Source: Bacteroidota bacterium (GTDB lineage Bacteria; Bacteroidota; Bacteroidia; AKYH767-A; OLB10). From it: DNA of 64,000 nucleotides. The notes beneath the pieces are model-generated. The model saw only the letters and a list, made by a program, of their open reading frames with translations, had not been told where the DNA came from and did not search any database. Shown in pieces: positions 40,744-49,781 of this stretch (positions within the stretch are counted from its first letter, which is position 1; each line of letters starts with the position of its first letter). The position numbers were made by a program, and so were the translations under genes. The stretch is taken from assembly GCA_016722525.1 (NCBI GenBank), contig JADKJB010000001.1, positions 310,001-374,000 of the forward strand, written 5' to 3'.

Positions 40744-41499
40744 ATGATCACAACTATCACCCATAAAGGGAACAAATTCGAACTGAACCTTTCTCAACCC
40801 ATTGATATTTCAATACCGCTGCGCAGCGGTGAAGAAAATGTAAATGCATGGTATTGTTCCCCTGTTAAAATTGAACCTGTAGTGATGGGCGATTGGGTGG
40901 GTGATGTAAATCAGGGCGGTAGTGTTAATTTCAGAAATGTATTCTTAAACCCTCATGGAAACGGAACCCATACTGAGTGTGTAGGGCACATAAGTAAAGA
41001 AAACTATTCCTTGAATCAGCACCTTAAATTATTTATGTTTATTGCTCAGGTTATTTCAGTAACACCTGAAAAAATAAATGACGACTTGGTTATTACCAAA
41101 AAACAATTAGAAACTTTACTAACTTTTGATCACCTTGAAGCAATTGTTATTCGCACTTTACCAAATAAGAAAGAAAAAAATAACCACCACTATTCAAATA
41201 CAAATCCTCCTTATTTGCATCATGAAGCTGCCGGTTGGTTAGCCGAAATGGGAGTTCAACATTTGTTACTTGACTTACCATCTGTAGATCGCGAACAGGA
41301 TGAAGGAAAACTTTTGGCTCATCATGCTTTCTGGAAATATCCTTTCGCGACAAGGCTGGATTGTACTATTACTGAGTTAATTTTTGTTGATGAAAAAATT
41401 AAAGATGGTTGGTATTTACTCAATTTACAAATTACCTCCCTGGAAAATGATGCCAGCCCATCAAAGCCGGTGTTGTATAGTTTAACGAAAGTGGAATAA
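40744..41499 (+). CDS. Cyclase-family metal hydrolase (kynurenine-formamidase-like)
   Basis: The 251-residue protein belongs to the cyclase family, whose metal motif is HxGTHxDxPxH. Here it reads NPHGNGTHTECVGHIS, keeping the histidines and GTH, with Glu-Cys in place of the usual Asp-x-Pro. IPLRSGEENVNAW is a Bacteroidota subgroup feature. Members include kynurenine formamidase and isatin hydrolase. Since the 3-hydroxyanthranilate dioxygenase gene lies 7.4 kb away, a kynurenine formamidase role is attractive, but that is inference; the genes are not in one operon. The protein appears complete and cytosolic. Confidence 0.75.
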   Translation: MITTITHKGNKFELNLSQPIDISIPLRSGEENVNAWYCSPVKIEPVVMGDWVGDVNQGGSVNFRNVFLNPHGNGTHTECVGHISKENYSLNQHLKLFMFIAQVISVTPEKINDDLVITKKQLETLLTFDHLEAIVIRTLPNKKEKNNHHYSNTNPPYLHHEAAGWLAEMGVQHLLLDLPSVDREQDEGKLLAHHAFWKYPFATRLDCTITELIFVDEKIKDGWYLLNLQITSLENDASPSKPVLYSLTKVE

Positions 41500-41621
41500 G
41501 AGTTAGTTAGTGGTTGGTGGCATTTAGTTCTATAAAAATAATAATTTGAGTTTGATGTTGAACTGACGATTTGTAATTTTAATTGCATTCTACTAAATTG
41601 CTGAATCCATAAAAAGATAAA

Positions 41622-41975
41622 ATGAATATTGAAGAACTTCGCAGTTATTGTTTGTCTAAAAAAGGAGTGACTGAGTCATTCCCTTTTGATGAGGATACTT
41701 TGGTATTTAAAGTAATGGGCAAAATGTTTTGTTTGACGAGTATCAGCGAACCGGATAGCATCAACCTCAAATGCGAGCCTGAAAAAGCCATTGAACTTCG
41801 TGAGCAATACCCGTGCGTGCAGCCTGGCTATCACATGAATAAAAAAATGTGGAATACGGTTGAAATAGATGGCAGTATCAGTAAAAAGCTTTTAAAGGAT
41901 TGGATTGACCATTCCTATAATGAGGTAGTTGCAGGCCTGCCTAAAAAATTACAAATAGAACTGGGAATTAAATAA
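41622..41975 (+). CDS. MmcQ/YjbR family protein
   Basis: The 117-residue protein has the complete MmcQ/YjbR fold: MNIEELRSYCLSKKGVTESF, FDEDTLVFKVMGKMFCL, INLKCEPEKAIELREQY, VQPGYHMNKKMWNTVEID and the last helix LLKDWIDHSYNEVVAGLPKK. Proteins of this family have a double-wing fold, which has been suggested to bind DNA, but no firm function is known. Single gene, ATG start with AAAAAGATAAA upstream and no strong Shine-Dalgarno sequence, as is usual here. Cytosolic. Confidence 0.9.
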   Translation: MNIEELRSYCLSKKGVTESFPFDEDTLVFKVMGKMFCLTSISEPDSINLKCEPEKAIELREQYPCVQPGYHMNKKMWNTVEIDGSISKKLLKDWIDHSYNEVVAGLPKKLQIELGIK

Positions 41976-42072
41976 AATTCCATCGTAGCAATCATCTCTT
42001 AATACTCTTGCTTTTTTAATAAGGTTCTTCATATTGAATATCTTGATACAGAGAAATAGTATCTGTATACTT

Positions 42073-42474
42073 TTAATAACAATCACATTTATAATCTGTT
42101 TCCAGATCGATTACGGTAACAATTTTATCTTTAGGTTCGCAATCGGCAACAATAATTCTTAAAAGCTGATTGTCATCACTTCTCCCCTCATAAGCCACTG
42201 TTGGGCAGGGTTTTTCATGAGCTCCTGATTTTTTATGATTAATGGTACCCGCAGAAATAATCTGCAACACCTCTGCTTCGCTAACATGTCTGCAATCCAT
42301 CCTGCACCTTGCATGTTTAGTATAAATAAAATTAGAGCTATTTACAATGGTTGAAGCGGGTCTGGTTGCTGAAGATTCCGTTCTGTCAGAATCATCTGCT
42401 GTGTTTCTATTAAAAAACCAGACCAGGAAAAGCAGTAACAGGAGCGATGCAATTAATTGAATCTTTTTTTTCAT
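42073..42474 (-). CDS. Membrane-anchored DUF4258 protein
   Basis: The 133-residue protein starts with a hydrophobic anchor or signal (IQLIASLLLLLFLVWFF, preceded by MKKK), then a polar linker and a DUF4258 domain: YTKHARCRMDCRHVSEAEVL, followed by the middle strand (PTVAYEGRSDDNQLLRIIVA) and IVTVIDLETDYKCDCY. The HAxxRMxxR pattern is the hallmark of DUF4258, a small fold related to the BrnT/RelE-like nuclease group. Most members are cytosolic; the N-terminal anchor and four or more cysteines (CRMDC, CDCY) are unusual and suggest a periplasmic protein with disulfides. Single gene. Confidence 0.78.
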   Translation of the reverse strand: MKKKIQLIASLLLLLFLVWFFNRNTADDSDRTESSATRPASTIVNSSNFIYTKHARCRMDCRHVSEAEVLQIISAGTINHKKSGAHEKPCPTVAYEGRSDDNQLLRIIVADCEPKDKIVTVIDLETDYKCDCY

Positions 42475-42698
42475 TTTTAGTAAATTACCCTTTTTAAAGG
42501 ATTAAATTCAGGATGTACTTTAGGTGTATTAAGTACGAATTATACCGTAGAAACATTTTAGAAAAAGAGAATTAAAATTACGTCAATTATTTTTATAAAT
42601 TTCAACTTTTGAAAAGTAATTGTTGATTCTTTATGAAATACAAAAATAATTCACTAATTTAGATTAATATTTCAGTTTTACAACTAAAATTCACGCTT

Positions 42699-43751
42699 AT
42701 GAAAAAACTCTACTTAATAGTGCTTTCACTATTTATTTATTCCGGGTCTTCTGCTCAAACCTATTACCCTTTGCTCGACAGCGTTTCCAATGTTTGGTAT
42801 TTCACAGTAAATGTTGTTCCAGTCCGGGTTCTTCAACCAGCAACCACTAACTGCCTTTATGGCAACTTCACATTTGGCGTTACCAATACACTGGTAACTA
42901 CAGGAGATACCATTATCAACCTGGTGAATTATAAAAAATTAATACAAGAGGAATACAATCAACCTATATCCGACTGCACATTTGGATATCTCAGAGAAGA
43001 TACCGCCACCCAAAAAGTTTTTTTTCTTGATAATCAATTCGCTGCTGAAGAATTATTGTATGATTTTTCTATGAACACCGGAGACAGTATCAATCTTGAT
43101 TTCTTTTCCAATTTCGGTTATTTCACTAGTGGTTACTTTCACCTCGATAGCATTGGATCTGTCAATTTGCCTGCAGGTACCAGAAGGATATTTTATTTAA
43201 ATAATCATGCAGCGCCTACTCAATTTCCATTGGAGTGGATTGAAAGCGTTGGTCATCCCGGGCATACTATTTATACTAAATCAGCAAATTTTTGGGGTGG
43301 TCTTTTCTCGTGGATCTGTGTTGATAATATTGCACGCGACTATTACCAACAGCTTACCTGTTTTGAACATAATGCTCAGAAAGTATATTTCGACTCTTGT
43401 GCACATGCCTATGCAGTTAATAATTGGTGTTTTTTTTATGCCGATTCATGTAATTACTGGAACATTTGCGGATCCGTTGAGGAGTTAGGCGAAATTAATT
43501 CTTTCGCGATTTCTCCCAATCCAATTCAACTTACTTCTCACATAACTGTTGATGCAAATCGGGAAACCAATGCTATTGTTTATATTTATGGTATGGATGG
43601 TCGCCAGTTATACCATTCAAAAGCATTAAGTATACACCCTGGCAACAATAAATTTCCTTTACAAACATCTCAATACCGGCATGGAACATACGTTGTTGAA
43701 TTGCGTTTCAAAGAAGGCTCCTTGTATCAAAAAATGGTGGTTATCAATTAG
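42699..43751 (+). CDS. Secreted protein with T9SS sorting domain, function unknown
   Basis: The 350-residue protein has a signal peptide (KKLYLIVLSLFIYSGSSAQ), a unique body of about 240 residues rich in aromatic residues and with several cysteines (DSVSNVWYFTVNVVP..., CFEHNAQKVYFDSCAHAYAV), and a type A sorting domain (FAISPNPIQLTSHITVDANR...QYRHGTYVVELRF). The body is a pattern often seen in T9SS cargo (Y-x-P-L-L-D-S-V-x-N-x-W), but I do not recognise a functional family. Its end is 19 bases from the probable start of the metallo-beta-lactamase gene, so the two may be co-transcribed. Confidence 0.75.
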   Translation: MKKLYLIVLSLFIYSGSSAQTYYPLLDSVSNVWYFTVNVVPVRVLQPATTNCLYGNFTFGVTNTLVTTGDTIINLVNYKKLIQEEYNQPISDCTFGYLREDTATQKVFFLDNQFAAEELLYDFSMNTGDSINLDFFSNFGYFTSGYFHLDSIGSVNLPAGTRRIFYLNNHAAPTQFPLEWIESVGHPGHTIYTKSANFWGGLFSWICVDNIARDYYQQLTCFEHNAQKVYFDSCAHAYAVNNWCFFYADSCNYWNICGSVEELGEINSFAISPNPIQLTSHITVDANRETNAIVYIYGMDGRQLYHSKALSIHPGNNKFPLQTSQYRHGTYVVELRFKEGSLYQKMVVIN

Positions 43752-43770
43752 GCTTCTTCCCTACCTCACT

Positions 43771-44520
43771 ATGCTTTTTCAAAAGAATTGGCTATCATTT
43801 AATTTGTTTATTGTTTTTACTCTCAGCAGCAACTGTTTGGTACTTGCGCAGGATACCATAAATAAATTGAAGATTAGTCCGCTCAATGATCGGTGTTATG
43901 TTTTTACCACATGGCAAAAATTTAACGGACAAGATTTTCCTGCAAATGGAATGTATGTTGTTGCGTCTTCTGGGGTAATAATGATTGATACGCCTTGGGA
44001 TACCACCCAGGTAGCACCTTTACTCGATAGCATTTTTGCTCGTCACCACAAAAAAGTGGTATTATGCATTGCCACACACTACCACGATGACCGGACCGGT
44101 GGGTTCCAAATACTTGATCGATACAAAATAAAGACCTGGTCTTCTGCCTTAACCAATTTTTATTGTGATAAAAATAAAACAACCACTGCTTCAGCAATAT
44201 TCCTGAACGATACCATTTTTAACATAGATGATGTGTTACTTGAAACCTATTACCCCGGGCCCGGTCACACCTCAGATAATATCGTAATCTGGTTACCCAA
44301 ACAAAAAATTCTATATGGCGGATGCCTGATAAAAAGTACCGATGCACAAAGTCTTGGGAATTTAACTGATGCTGATATTTATAGTTGGAGCACGTCACTA
44401 AATAATGTTCGAAAAAAGTATCCAAAACCTGATTTTATTATCCCTGGTCACCAGAATTGGCACTCCACCTTTTCTATACAGCACACATTAAAATTGTTGG
44501 AGGTACATAATAACAGGTGA
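43771..44520 (+). CDS. Subclass B1 metallo-beta-lactamase
   Basis: A zinc beta-lactamase predicted to hydrolyse beta-lactams, probably including carbapenems, in the periplasm. The 249-residue protein has a signal peptide (FNLFIVFTLSSNCLVLAQ) and all six B1 zinc ligands: His103, His105 and Asp107 in THYHDDRTGG, His166 in GPGHTSDNIVIW, Cys185 in ILYGGCLIKS and His227 in PGHQNW. The Cys at the second zinc site separates B1 from B2/B3. CcrA/BlaB-type chromosomal B1 enzymes are common in Bacteroidota. The Met at 43771 is preferred because the upstream frame overlaps the preceding cargo gene. No mobile element is near, so this is likely a chromosomal gene. Activity is not proven by sequence. Confidence 0.9.
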   Translation: MLFQKNWLSFNLFIVFTLSSNCLVLAQDTINKLKISPLNDRCYVFTTWQKFNGQDFPANGMYVVASSGVIMIDTPWDTTQVAPLLDSIFARHHKKVVLCIATHYHDDRTGGFQILDRYKIKTWSSALTNFYCDKNKTTTASAIFLNDTIFNIDDVLLETYYPGPGHTSDNIVIWLPKQKILYGGCLIKSTDAQSLGNLTDADIYSWSTSLNNVRKKYPKPDFIIPGHQNWHSTFSIQHTLKLLEVHNNR

Positions 44521-44733
44521 ATGAAATTGAAACCAGCTATAAGACTCCAAAAAGTGGGCGAAACCTCGCTTTTCCTTAATCATTAATTATCAGCACTTTA
44601 CTGATGTAGTTTAAGACAAACCCATCATACTAAAGGCTGATTTTTAGAATTGTCAATAAATTCGCTATGTAAACTTTTGTTTATCAGCATACTATTACTA
44701 ATTTAGTGATGCTATTTACCTAATACAGTAACC

Positions 44734-45759
44734 ATGAAAAAAATTCTACTTACCTTATCCGTGCTGTTTCTATTTTCAAACAGCGCTTTCTCACAACGTT
44801 CTTTCGAAATGGGTTTTTCAGGTGGTATCACCAATTACTTCGGCGATCTTGGAAACGAAACCTGGATTCAAACACAATCGACTCAACCCGGAGCAGCAAT
44901 CACCTTCCGGAATTTTCTGGGATCTTCAGGTTTTTCCGGAAATTTATACCGACCACTTTCTATTGAAGTGCGTCTTTCCTGGAACAGGCTTCAATATGAC
45001 GAAACTAAACCACTTCGCGGACAAGAGGGTTGGGAATTGCGGAATTATGGTCGTGGGATTGGTTTCCGTAACGATTTGTTCGGAACTGCACTTCATGTTA
45101 CCTACACCTTATTTTCCAATCCACGCATACCGTTATACAAACAGAGTGCTGCTTTCTTTTTATTCACCGGTATAGGCGCTTACTATGGCAAACCAAAAGC
45201 TGATTTGTTCCGCGGAGCTATTGATATAGATAACCGTTATTTCTTCTGGCCGGACGGATCGGTTCGCGATGCAGCCTATGAGGGTCCGGGTTCGGGTGGC
45301 AATATCATTAAAAAAGATGGTGAGTATGAAACTGAATTAGCAAATTGGTTTACTGAAGGCAGAGGTTACAAAGGAGAGTCTAATAAAAAAACCGCTTACA
45401 AATACTGGAACATTGGTATTCCAATGGGTTTTGGAATGCGCTATGGATTAACCAAGAAACTTACTTTTTCTACTGAAATCGGATACTATATGTTTTTTAC
45501 TGATTTTATTGATGATGTTAGTAACGCCTACCCTACATATGCCGAAATCAATTCTAATTTTCCCAACGATCCAATAAAACAGGAAATTGCTCTTTATGTT
45601 TCTGATCCTACCGGATTTGGCACCAGCGGCTATCCCGGACCGGCAACCAGTCCGCGAGGTAACCCCGGAAAAAAAGATGCACACAGCTATATCAATGTCG
45701 AACTTGCTTACAAATTTGAGTTCCGCAAAGGAATCCCAAAGCTCTGGGGAGCCCGATAA
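44734..45759 (+). CDS. Outer-membrane beta-barrel protein (DUF6089/PorG-like)
   Basis: The 341-residue protein has a signal peptide (KKILLTLSVLFLFSNSAFSQ) and then alternating beta-strands throughout, opening FEMGFSGGITNYFGDLGNET, the typical first strand and turn of the DUF6089 family. Last strands are SYINVELAYKFEFRKG. The barrel includes FFLFTGIGAYYGKPKADL and MGFGMRYGLTKKLTFSTEIG. DUF6089 contains PorG, an outer-membrane component of the T9SS; the match here is by pattern only and function may differ. It lies between the beta-lactamase and a secreted serine hydrolase on the same strand, with gaps of over 200 and about 80 bases. Confidence 0.65.
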   Translation: MKKILLTLSVLFLFSNSAFSQRSFEMGFSGGITNYFGDLGNETWIQTQSTQPGAAITFRNFLGSSGFSGNLYRPLSIEVRLSWNRLQYDETKPLRGQEGWELRNYGRGIGFRNDLFGTALHVTYTLFSNPRIPLYKQSAAFFLFTGIGAYYGKPKADLFRGAIDIDNRYFFWPDGSVRDAAYEGPGSGGNIIKKDGEYETELANWFTEGRGYKGESNKKTAYKYWNIGIPMGFGMRYGLTKKLTFSTEIGYYMFFTDFIDDVSNAYPTYAEINSNFPNDPIKQEIALYVSDPTGFGTSGYPGPATSPRGNPGKKDAHSYINVELAYKFEFRKGIPKLWGAR

Positions 45760-45838
45760 AAAAATATTTGTGACTTAAAACAAGCTGAATTAAACCAATG
45801 GTGCAAACAATGGTCTATTCAATCTGTTTTATTTAAAT

Positions 45839-47146
45839 ATGAAATTTAAACGCTACTTCCTGTTAGTTGTGCTTTGGTTAGTGTTGCCACACCAAGCAAA
45901 GGCTCAAACACTTTATTTTCCTCCGACATCGGGAGCAACCTGGGATACCATTTCTCCAATAGCACTGGGATGGTGTCCTGATAAAATTGATACGCTAACG
46001 CAGTTCTTACTAGATAAAAACACCAAAGCATTCATCGTACTCAAAGATGGAAAAATTGCTATCGAAAAGTATTTTGGCACTTTTACTCAGGATAGCATTT
46101 GGTATTGGGCTTCTGCCGGAAAATCACTGACAGCTTTTTTGACAGGTGTTGCGCAGGAAGAGGGAATTTTAAATACCACCGATACTGTTTCCAACTATTT
46201 AGGAGCTGGATGGACCTCCTGCCCTACTCCGGATGAAGAAAAAATACGTATTATTGATCAATTGAGCATGACTTCAGGTTTTGATGATTTGGTTCCAGAT
46301 CCTGATTGTACCGATCCTGCCTGTTTAAATTGCATTGCTCCTTCCGGTACCAGATGGGCTTATCACAACGCTCCTTATCATCTGCTTCATGATGTAATTG
46401 AAACTGCATCCGGAACCAACTGGAATCAATACACATTTTCAAAACTGACATTCCAAACTGGCATTTCCGGCGCATGGGTAGATCACGTTTTTTACAGCAA
46501 GGCACGAACTATGGCTAGATTTGGTTTGCTGGTGCAGGCACAAGGTTCGTGGGACAATACGGTTATTCTTGGTGACACCACTTATTTCAATCAAATGCTC
46601 AATACCTCTCAAAGTTTTAATCCCTCCTATGGATATTTATGGTGGCTCAATGGCAAAGGCTCCTACATGCTGCCCGGGTTACAAGCAATTTTCCCCGGTG
46701 ATCTTATACCTAACGCTCCTGCTGATATGGTTGCTGCGCTGGGAAAAAACGATCAAAAAGTTTATGTTGTGCCATCATTAGGACTAACGGTTATTCGCAT
46801 GGGAGATAGCGCCGGTGCTCCATTATTTGCATTATCCTCATTCGACAATGAATTATGGGGGAAGTTGAATGCTATTTTTTGCACAACATCTATGTTTGAA
46901 AATATTACTGCTGCAACAGTTTCCATTTACCCCATTCCTGCAAAAAATATGCTTTACATAAAAAATACAAAATCCAATCCCATCAGCCACATCACCATTC
47001 GAAACAGCCTTGGGCAAATTTGCATGAGTATAAACTCACCAATTTCATCCATTGACATTTCAACTTTAAAAAGCGGAGTATACACTTGTCAAATTTTCAT
47101 TGATTCTGATGTTAAACCTGAAGTAAGAAAACTAATTGTGGAATGA
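45839..47146 (+). CDS. Secreted serine hydrolase (beta-lactamase/transpeptidase fold) with T9SS sorting domain
   Basis: The 435-residue protein has a signal peptide (RYFLLVVLWLVLPHQAKAQ), a class C beta-lactamase/esterase-like catalytic domain (about 45-345) and a type A sorting domain (VSIYPIPAKNMLYIKNTKS...LKSGVYTCQIF). The nucleophile motif SAGK (Ser92, Lys95; SxxK) and YHN (Tyr175; YxN) are present. In this family (esterases, D-aminopeptidases, penicillin-binding-like proteins), activities are diverse and cannot be deduced. The sorting domain implies the surface or outside medium. It lies 2.1 kb after the metallo-beta-lactamase, an unrelated fold. True beta-lactamase activity is possible but not indicated. 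Confidence 0.82.
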   Translation: MKFKRYFLLVVLWLVLPHQAKAQTLYFPPTSGATWDTISPIALGWCPDKIDTLTQFLLDKNTKAFIVLKDGKIAIEKYFGTFTQDSIWYWASAGKSLTAFLTGVAQEEGILNTTDTVSNYLGAGWTSCPTPDEEKIRIIDQLSMTSGFDDLVPDPDCTDPACLNCIAPSGTRWAYHNAPYHLLHDVIETASGTNWNQYTFSKLTFQTGISGAWVDHVFYSKARTMARFGLLVQAQGSWDNTVILGDTTYFNQMLNTSQSFNPSYGYLWWLNGKGSYMLPGLQAIFPGDLIPNAPADMVAALGKNDQKVYVVPSLGLTVIRMGDSAGAPLFALSSFDNELWGKLNAIFCTTSMFENITAATVSIYPIPAKNMLYIKNTKSNPISHITIRNSLGQICMSINSPISSIDISTLKSGVYTCQIFIDSDVKPEVRKLIVE

Positions 47147-47578
47147 TTTTAAAATAAAAGGTAGTCTAATTATTTTAAGTATTTAATCAACTGTTTTTTC
47201 TAATTTCATTTACGAAATTTTAAAACAACAAGAATTCACTTTTCATGTGGGCTCATAAGTTAACTAAATTTATGAGAACTATATTTTTGCAATAAACATC
47301 CTCTCTATTTTCACAAACTTTCAACTGGTAAAATCCATCTTCGACTCCGTCTTTATCCACTTCATATGAAGTGTAACCCTTAAAAATCATCTTCCGAAAG
47401 CATCAACTAAATGTAGGACGGATTTAGGTGACAAATTTTTGTCAAAATATATTTTGCCTTTGGCAGGAATTGCTGCTTGCTAAATCCCTAAAACACCAAA
47501 AAGCATTCCGATTTTAGCCATTTGCCATACATGAATGCAAAAGAACTATCAAAATAAAATTATTTTCTGCATTTTACC
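47147..47578. other. Intergenic between convergent genes, nothing recognised
   Basis: About 430 AT-rich bases between the serine hydrolase (+) and a T9SS cargo gene (-). I see no ORF with protein-like composition, no tRNA and no clear terminator hairpin in it. Confidence 0.5.
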
Positions 47579-49095
47579 TCACCTCCAGTTAACCTGCATT
47601 TTCTTCACCAACCGCTCACTCTCCGTCTCAAATAAAATCAAATAAATCCCACTCGCAAACGAAGCACAATTTAAATCTCTGGTAAAATATGGTGAATTTA
47701 ATACGCCACTTTCTGAGTACACTTCTTTTCCCAAAACTTCTATCATTCGTAACCGGTAATTTTTCCCTTTTAAATTATCGGCATTTATAAAGGCCTTCTC
47801 CCAGTCGGGTGCGTAATACACGTGTAGGTTAGAGATAGAGCTTATGCTTGCAGGTCCGTTTATGCTTACCAGCGTATCGCATAGGCTGCCTACTAATGGG
47901 CCTAAATCATAATCGGGGTTGTTGGGAAGTCCCCAGTATGTACGTTTCCCACCCAAATAAAAACTCCACGGTTGAAAATCGCATGCTAAGCCCGCTGAGT
48001 CCGGAGAATTGATAACACTTAAATTCATGTTTTCGGTGTAATAAGCAGTAGGTGGATATGGATAATTGAAAATACCGGTAGAATCACTCCATGCACAACT
48101 CAAATAAATTTTATTGTCCGGACCTCGTTTGAGTGCGCCAATGGTTGCAGGAGGAAAGGTCATTTGCCAAATAAGGGTTTTAGATGCTGGTATATTGGGC
48201 GCCCAGGTATCGAATTGCCATAAAATGCCATTTACCGTGGAAGATGTAACATACAAGTACCGACCACTTGGAGAAAATTCGCTTGACCAGTAATAGGGAT
48301 TAGGTATTGTTGAAAATTCAGTTTCTATATTAACTGGATTTGAAAGTATTCCAGTACATCTATCAAAGTCATAAATTTCAATCATAGAAATAGTGTTTAT
48401 AAAACAAATTTTATTGTTTACAGGGTTGAAACTTAATCTTCCTGCATTAGTACTGTTGAGAGATCCCACATTTTGAATTGGTAAACTTGAAATACCAGAA
48501 GGAGAAATTAAGTACAGATACCATGTATTATTACTAGTTCCCAAATGAACTGTTGATTCTCGAGCTATTAACCACCAATCTCTTCCGTTTCCATGCTTGA
48601 TAGCGGTTAAGCAATCTACCATTCGCATATTATTTAATAATGGTATGTTTTTCTGAACAACCGCTCCCAAACCATTATCTCCTCTCATATCTACTACTGA
48701 GTATAACATACCAATGGAATATGTTACTCCAATTGAAAAAACATAATACATAGAATCATCACCAGGATCTGGAACTATAACCAGTTCATGGTACCAGCCA
48801 CTACCTGCCACAGAGTCCCCATTTAACAATAATTGGTGATTTCGATTCCAAATCAATCCTGAAGGATTTCCAATTGTTGCTCTTGTATTTCCATAAAATA
48901 ATAAATTACTATTGGTGTCAGAAATTGAAACACAAGAACCTCGTGTATCAATAGAAGAAGAAAAACCTGTGGAGAAATTGTATTTGAAAAGTCAATGCCT
49001 GCTGAATCACCAAACACCCAAACGGAATTTCGGGTTTGAGCGCTAATTGTTAGTGAATATAAAACAATTAAAATTAAAATAACTATATTTTTCAT
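47579..49095 (-). CDS. Secreted propeller-like T9SS cargo, copy A of a paralogue pair; frame interrupted near 48971
   Basis: About 505 residues after correction. Signal peptide NIVILILIVLYSLTISAQ, then RNSVWVFGDSAGIDFSN. One extra C near 48971 converts SPQVFLLLL into SPTGFSSSIDTRGSCVSISD, which continues in the frame of the main part. Shared family features: IKHGNGRDWWLI, IYDFDRCTGILSNP, SPSGRYLYVTSS and CDFQPWSFYLGGKRTYWGLP. Blade-like repeats suggest a propeller. The type A domain follows (LRMIEVLGKEVYSESGVLNS...CASFASGIYLILFET). Copy B is at 49782-51292; their last 150 residues are far closer to each other than the rest. It lies 42 bases after the beta-helix stub. Confidence 0.78.
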
Positions 49096-49137
49096 ATTGT
49101 GAAAGGCAGCAGGTGATACTAACCTACTGCCTGATTT

Positions 49138-49710
49138 TTATTTAATGATTACCAATTTACCGGAATATTGCACTTTATTGCTAACAAGAATTCTGACAGC
49201 ATAAATGCCATTTGTCAATGTCGAAACGTTTATTTCTTTGATATTTTCTTTTTGAATACAAATACGATTATAAATATCTCTCAATTCAAACACATATTTT
49301 ATGCTTTCAGGAATCGAAATGGTAACATGATTGCTGGAGGGATTTGGGTATATTTTTATGTTGAGTTTTATTTCCTCCGGCTTTTTGGTTTCCACTACCG
49401 CCTCTGTTGATTTCCTGAAACTGATTTCGGGTGAGTGATATTCTTTTCCTAAAATAGCTGCTGCCTCATAAACTGCTTTTCCTGCCACTATCCAATGTTG
49501 AGCAAAAATATACTCCAGAAGTGTGGAGTCTGTGGCGTCTGGATCTAAACCTTGTATGATTTTATTTATAATAACTGAATTAACAGATTTTCGACTGTAT
49601 TCAATGCTATTGATATCGGTGACCCACTCTCGTCCTCGTCTGACGCGTCGGCCCGTGGTTTGGGACGAGGATGTATGGATTACTTTCGTTGAGATGGAAT
49701 GTGAGTTCAT
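49138..49710 (-). pseudogene. Stub of a beta-helix T9SS protein: C-terminal part only
   Basis: A 190-codon ORF. From DINSIEYSRKSVNSVI onwards it matches the C-terminus of the giant protein at 51292-57841 (NDIEFNKKTVNHIYLN): STLLEYIFAQHWIVAGKAVY vs STTLEAIAYMNWYQAGDVIY, followed by a type A sorting domain (IKIYPNPSSNHVTISIPES...LTNGIYAVRILV). The first 34 residues (MNSHSISTKVIHTSSSQTTG...) have no counterpart there, no signal peptide, and are encoded in a GC-rich block (49621-49670). Without a signal peptide the sorting domain cannot work by itself. I infer a truncated copy left after duplication. Confidence 0.6.
49621..49670. repeat. GC-rich block with nested inverted repeats
   Basis: Fifty bases that are about two-thirds G+C, in strongly AT-rich surroundings. 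It contains the perfect palindrome GACGCGTC (49642-49649), flanked by CCTCGTC (49634-49640) and its complement GACGAGG (49664-49670). The arms are unequally spaced. It encodes the Arg/Thr-rich stretch QTTGRRVRRGREWVT of the stub. I know of no family by this sequence; in-frame palindromic elements are known in Rickettsia. No second copy is in the window. Confidence 0.6.
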
Positions 49711-49781
49711 GTTTGACCTGTAGCATCATCATTTTTTTATATCCTCAACCTTCGAAATTGCTGATTACAAAATCTTAATTC

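Noticed and set aside
49621..49670. Integron attC site
   Set aside because: The GC-rich block has inverted repeats but not the RYYYAAC/GTTRRRY core sites of attC, and no integrase or cassette array is present.
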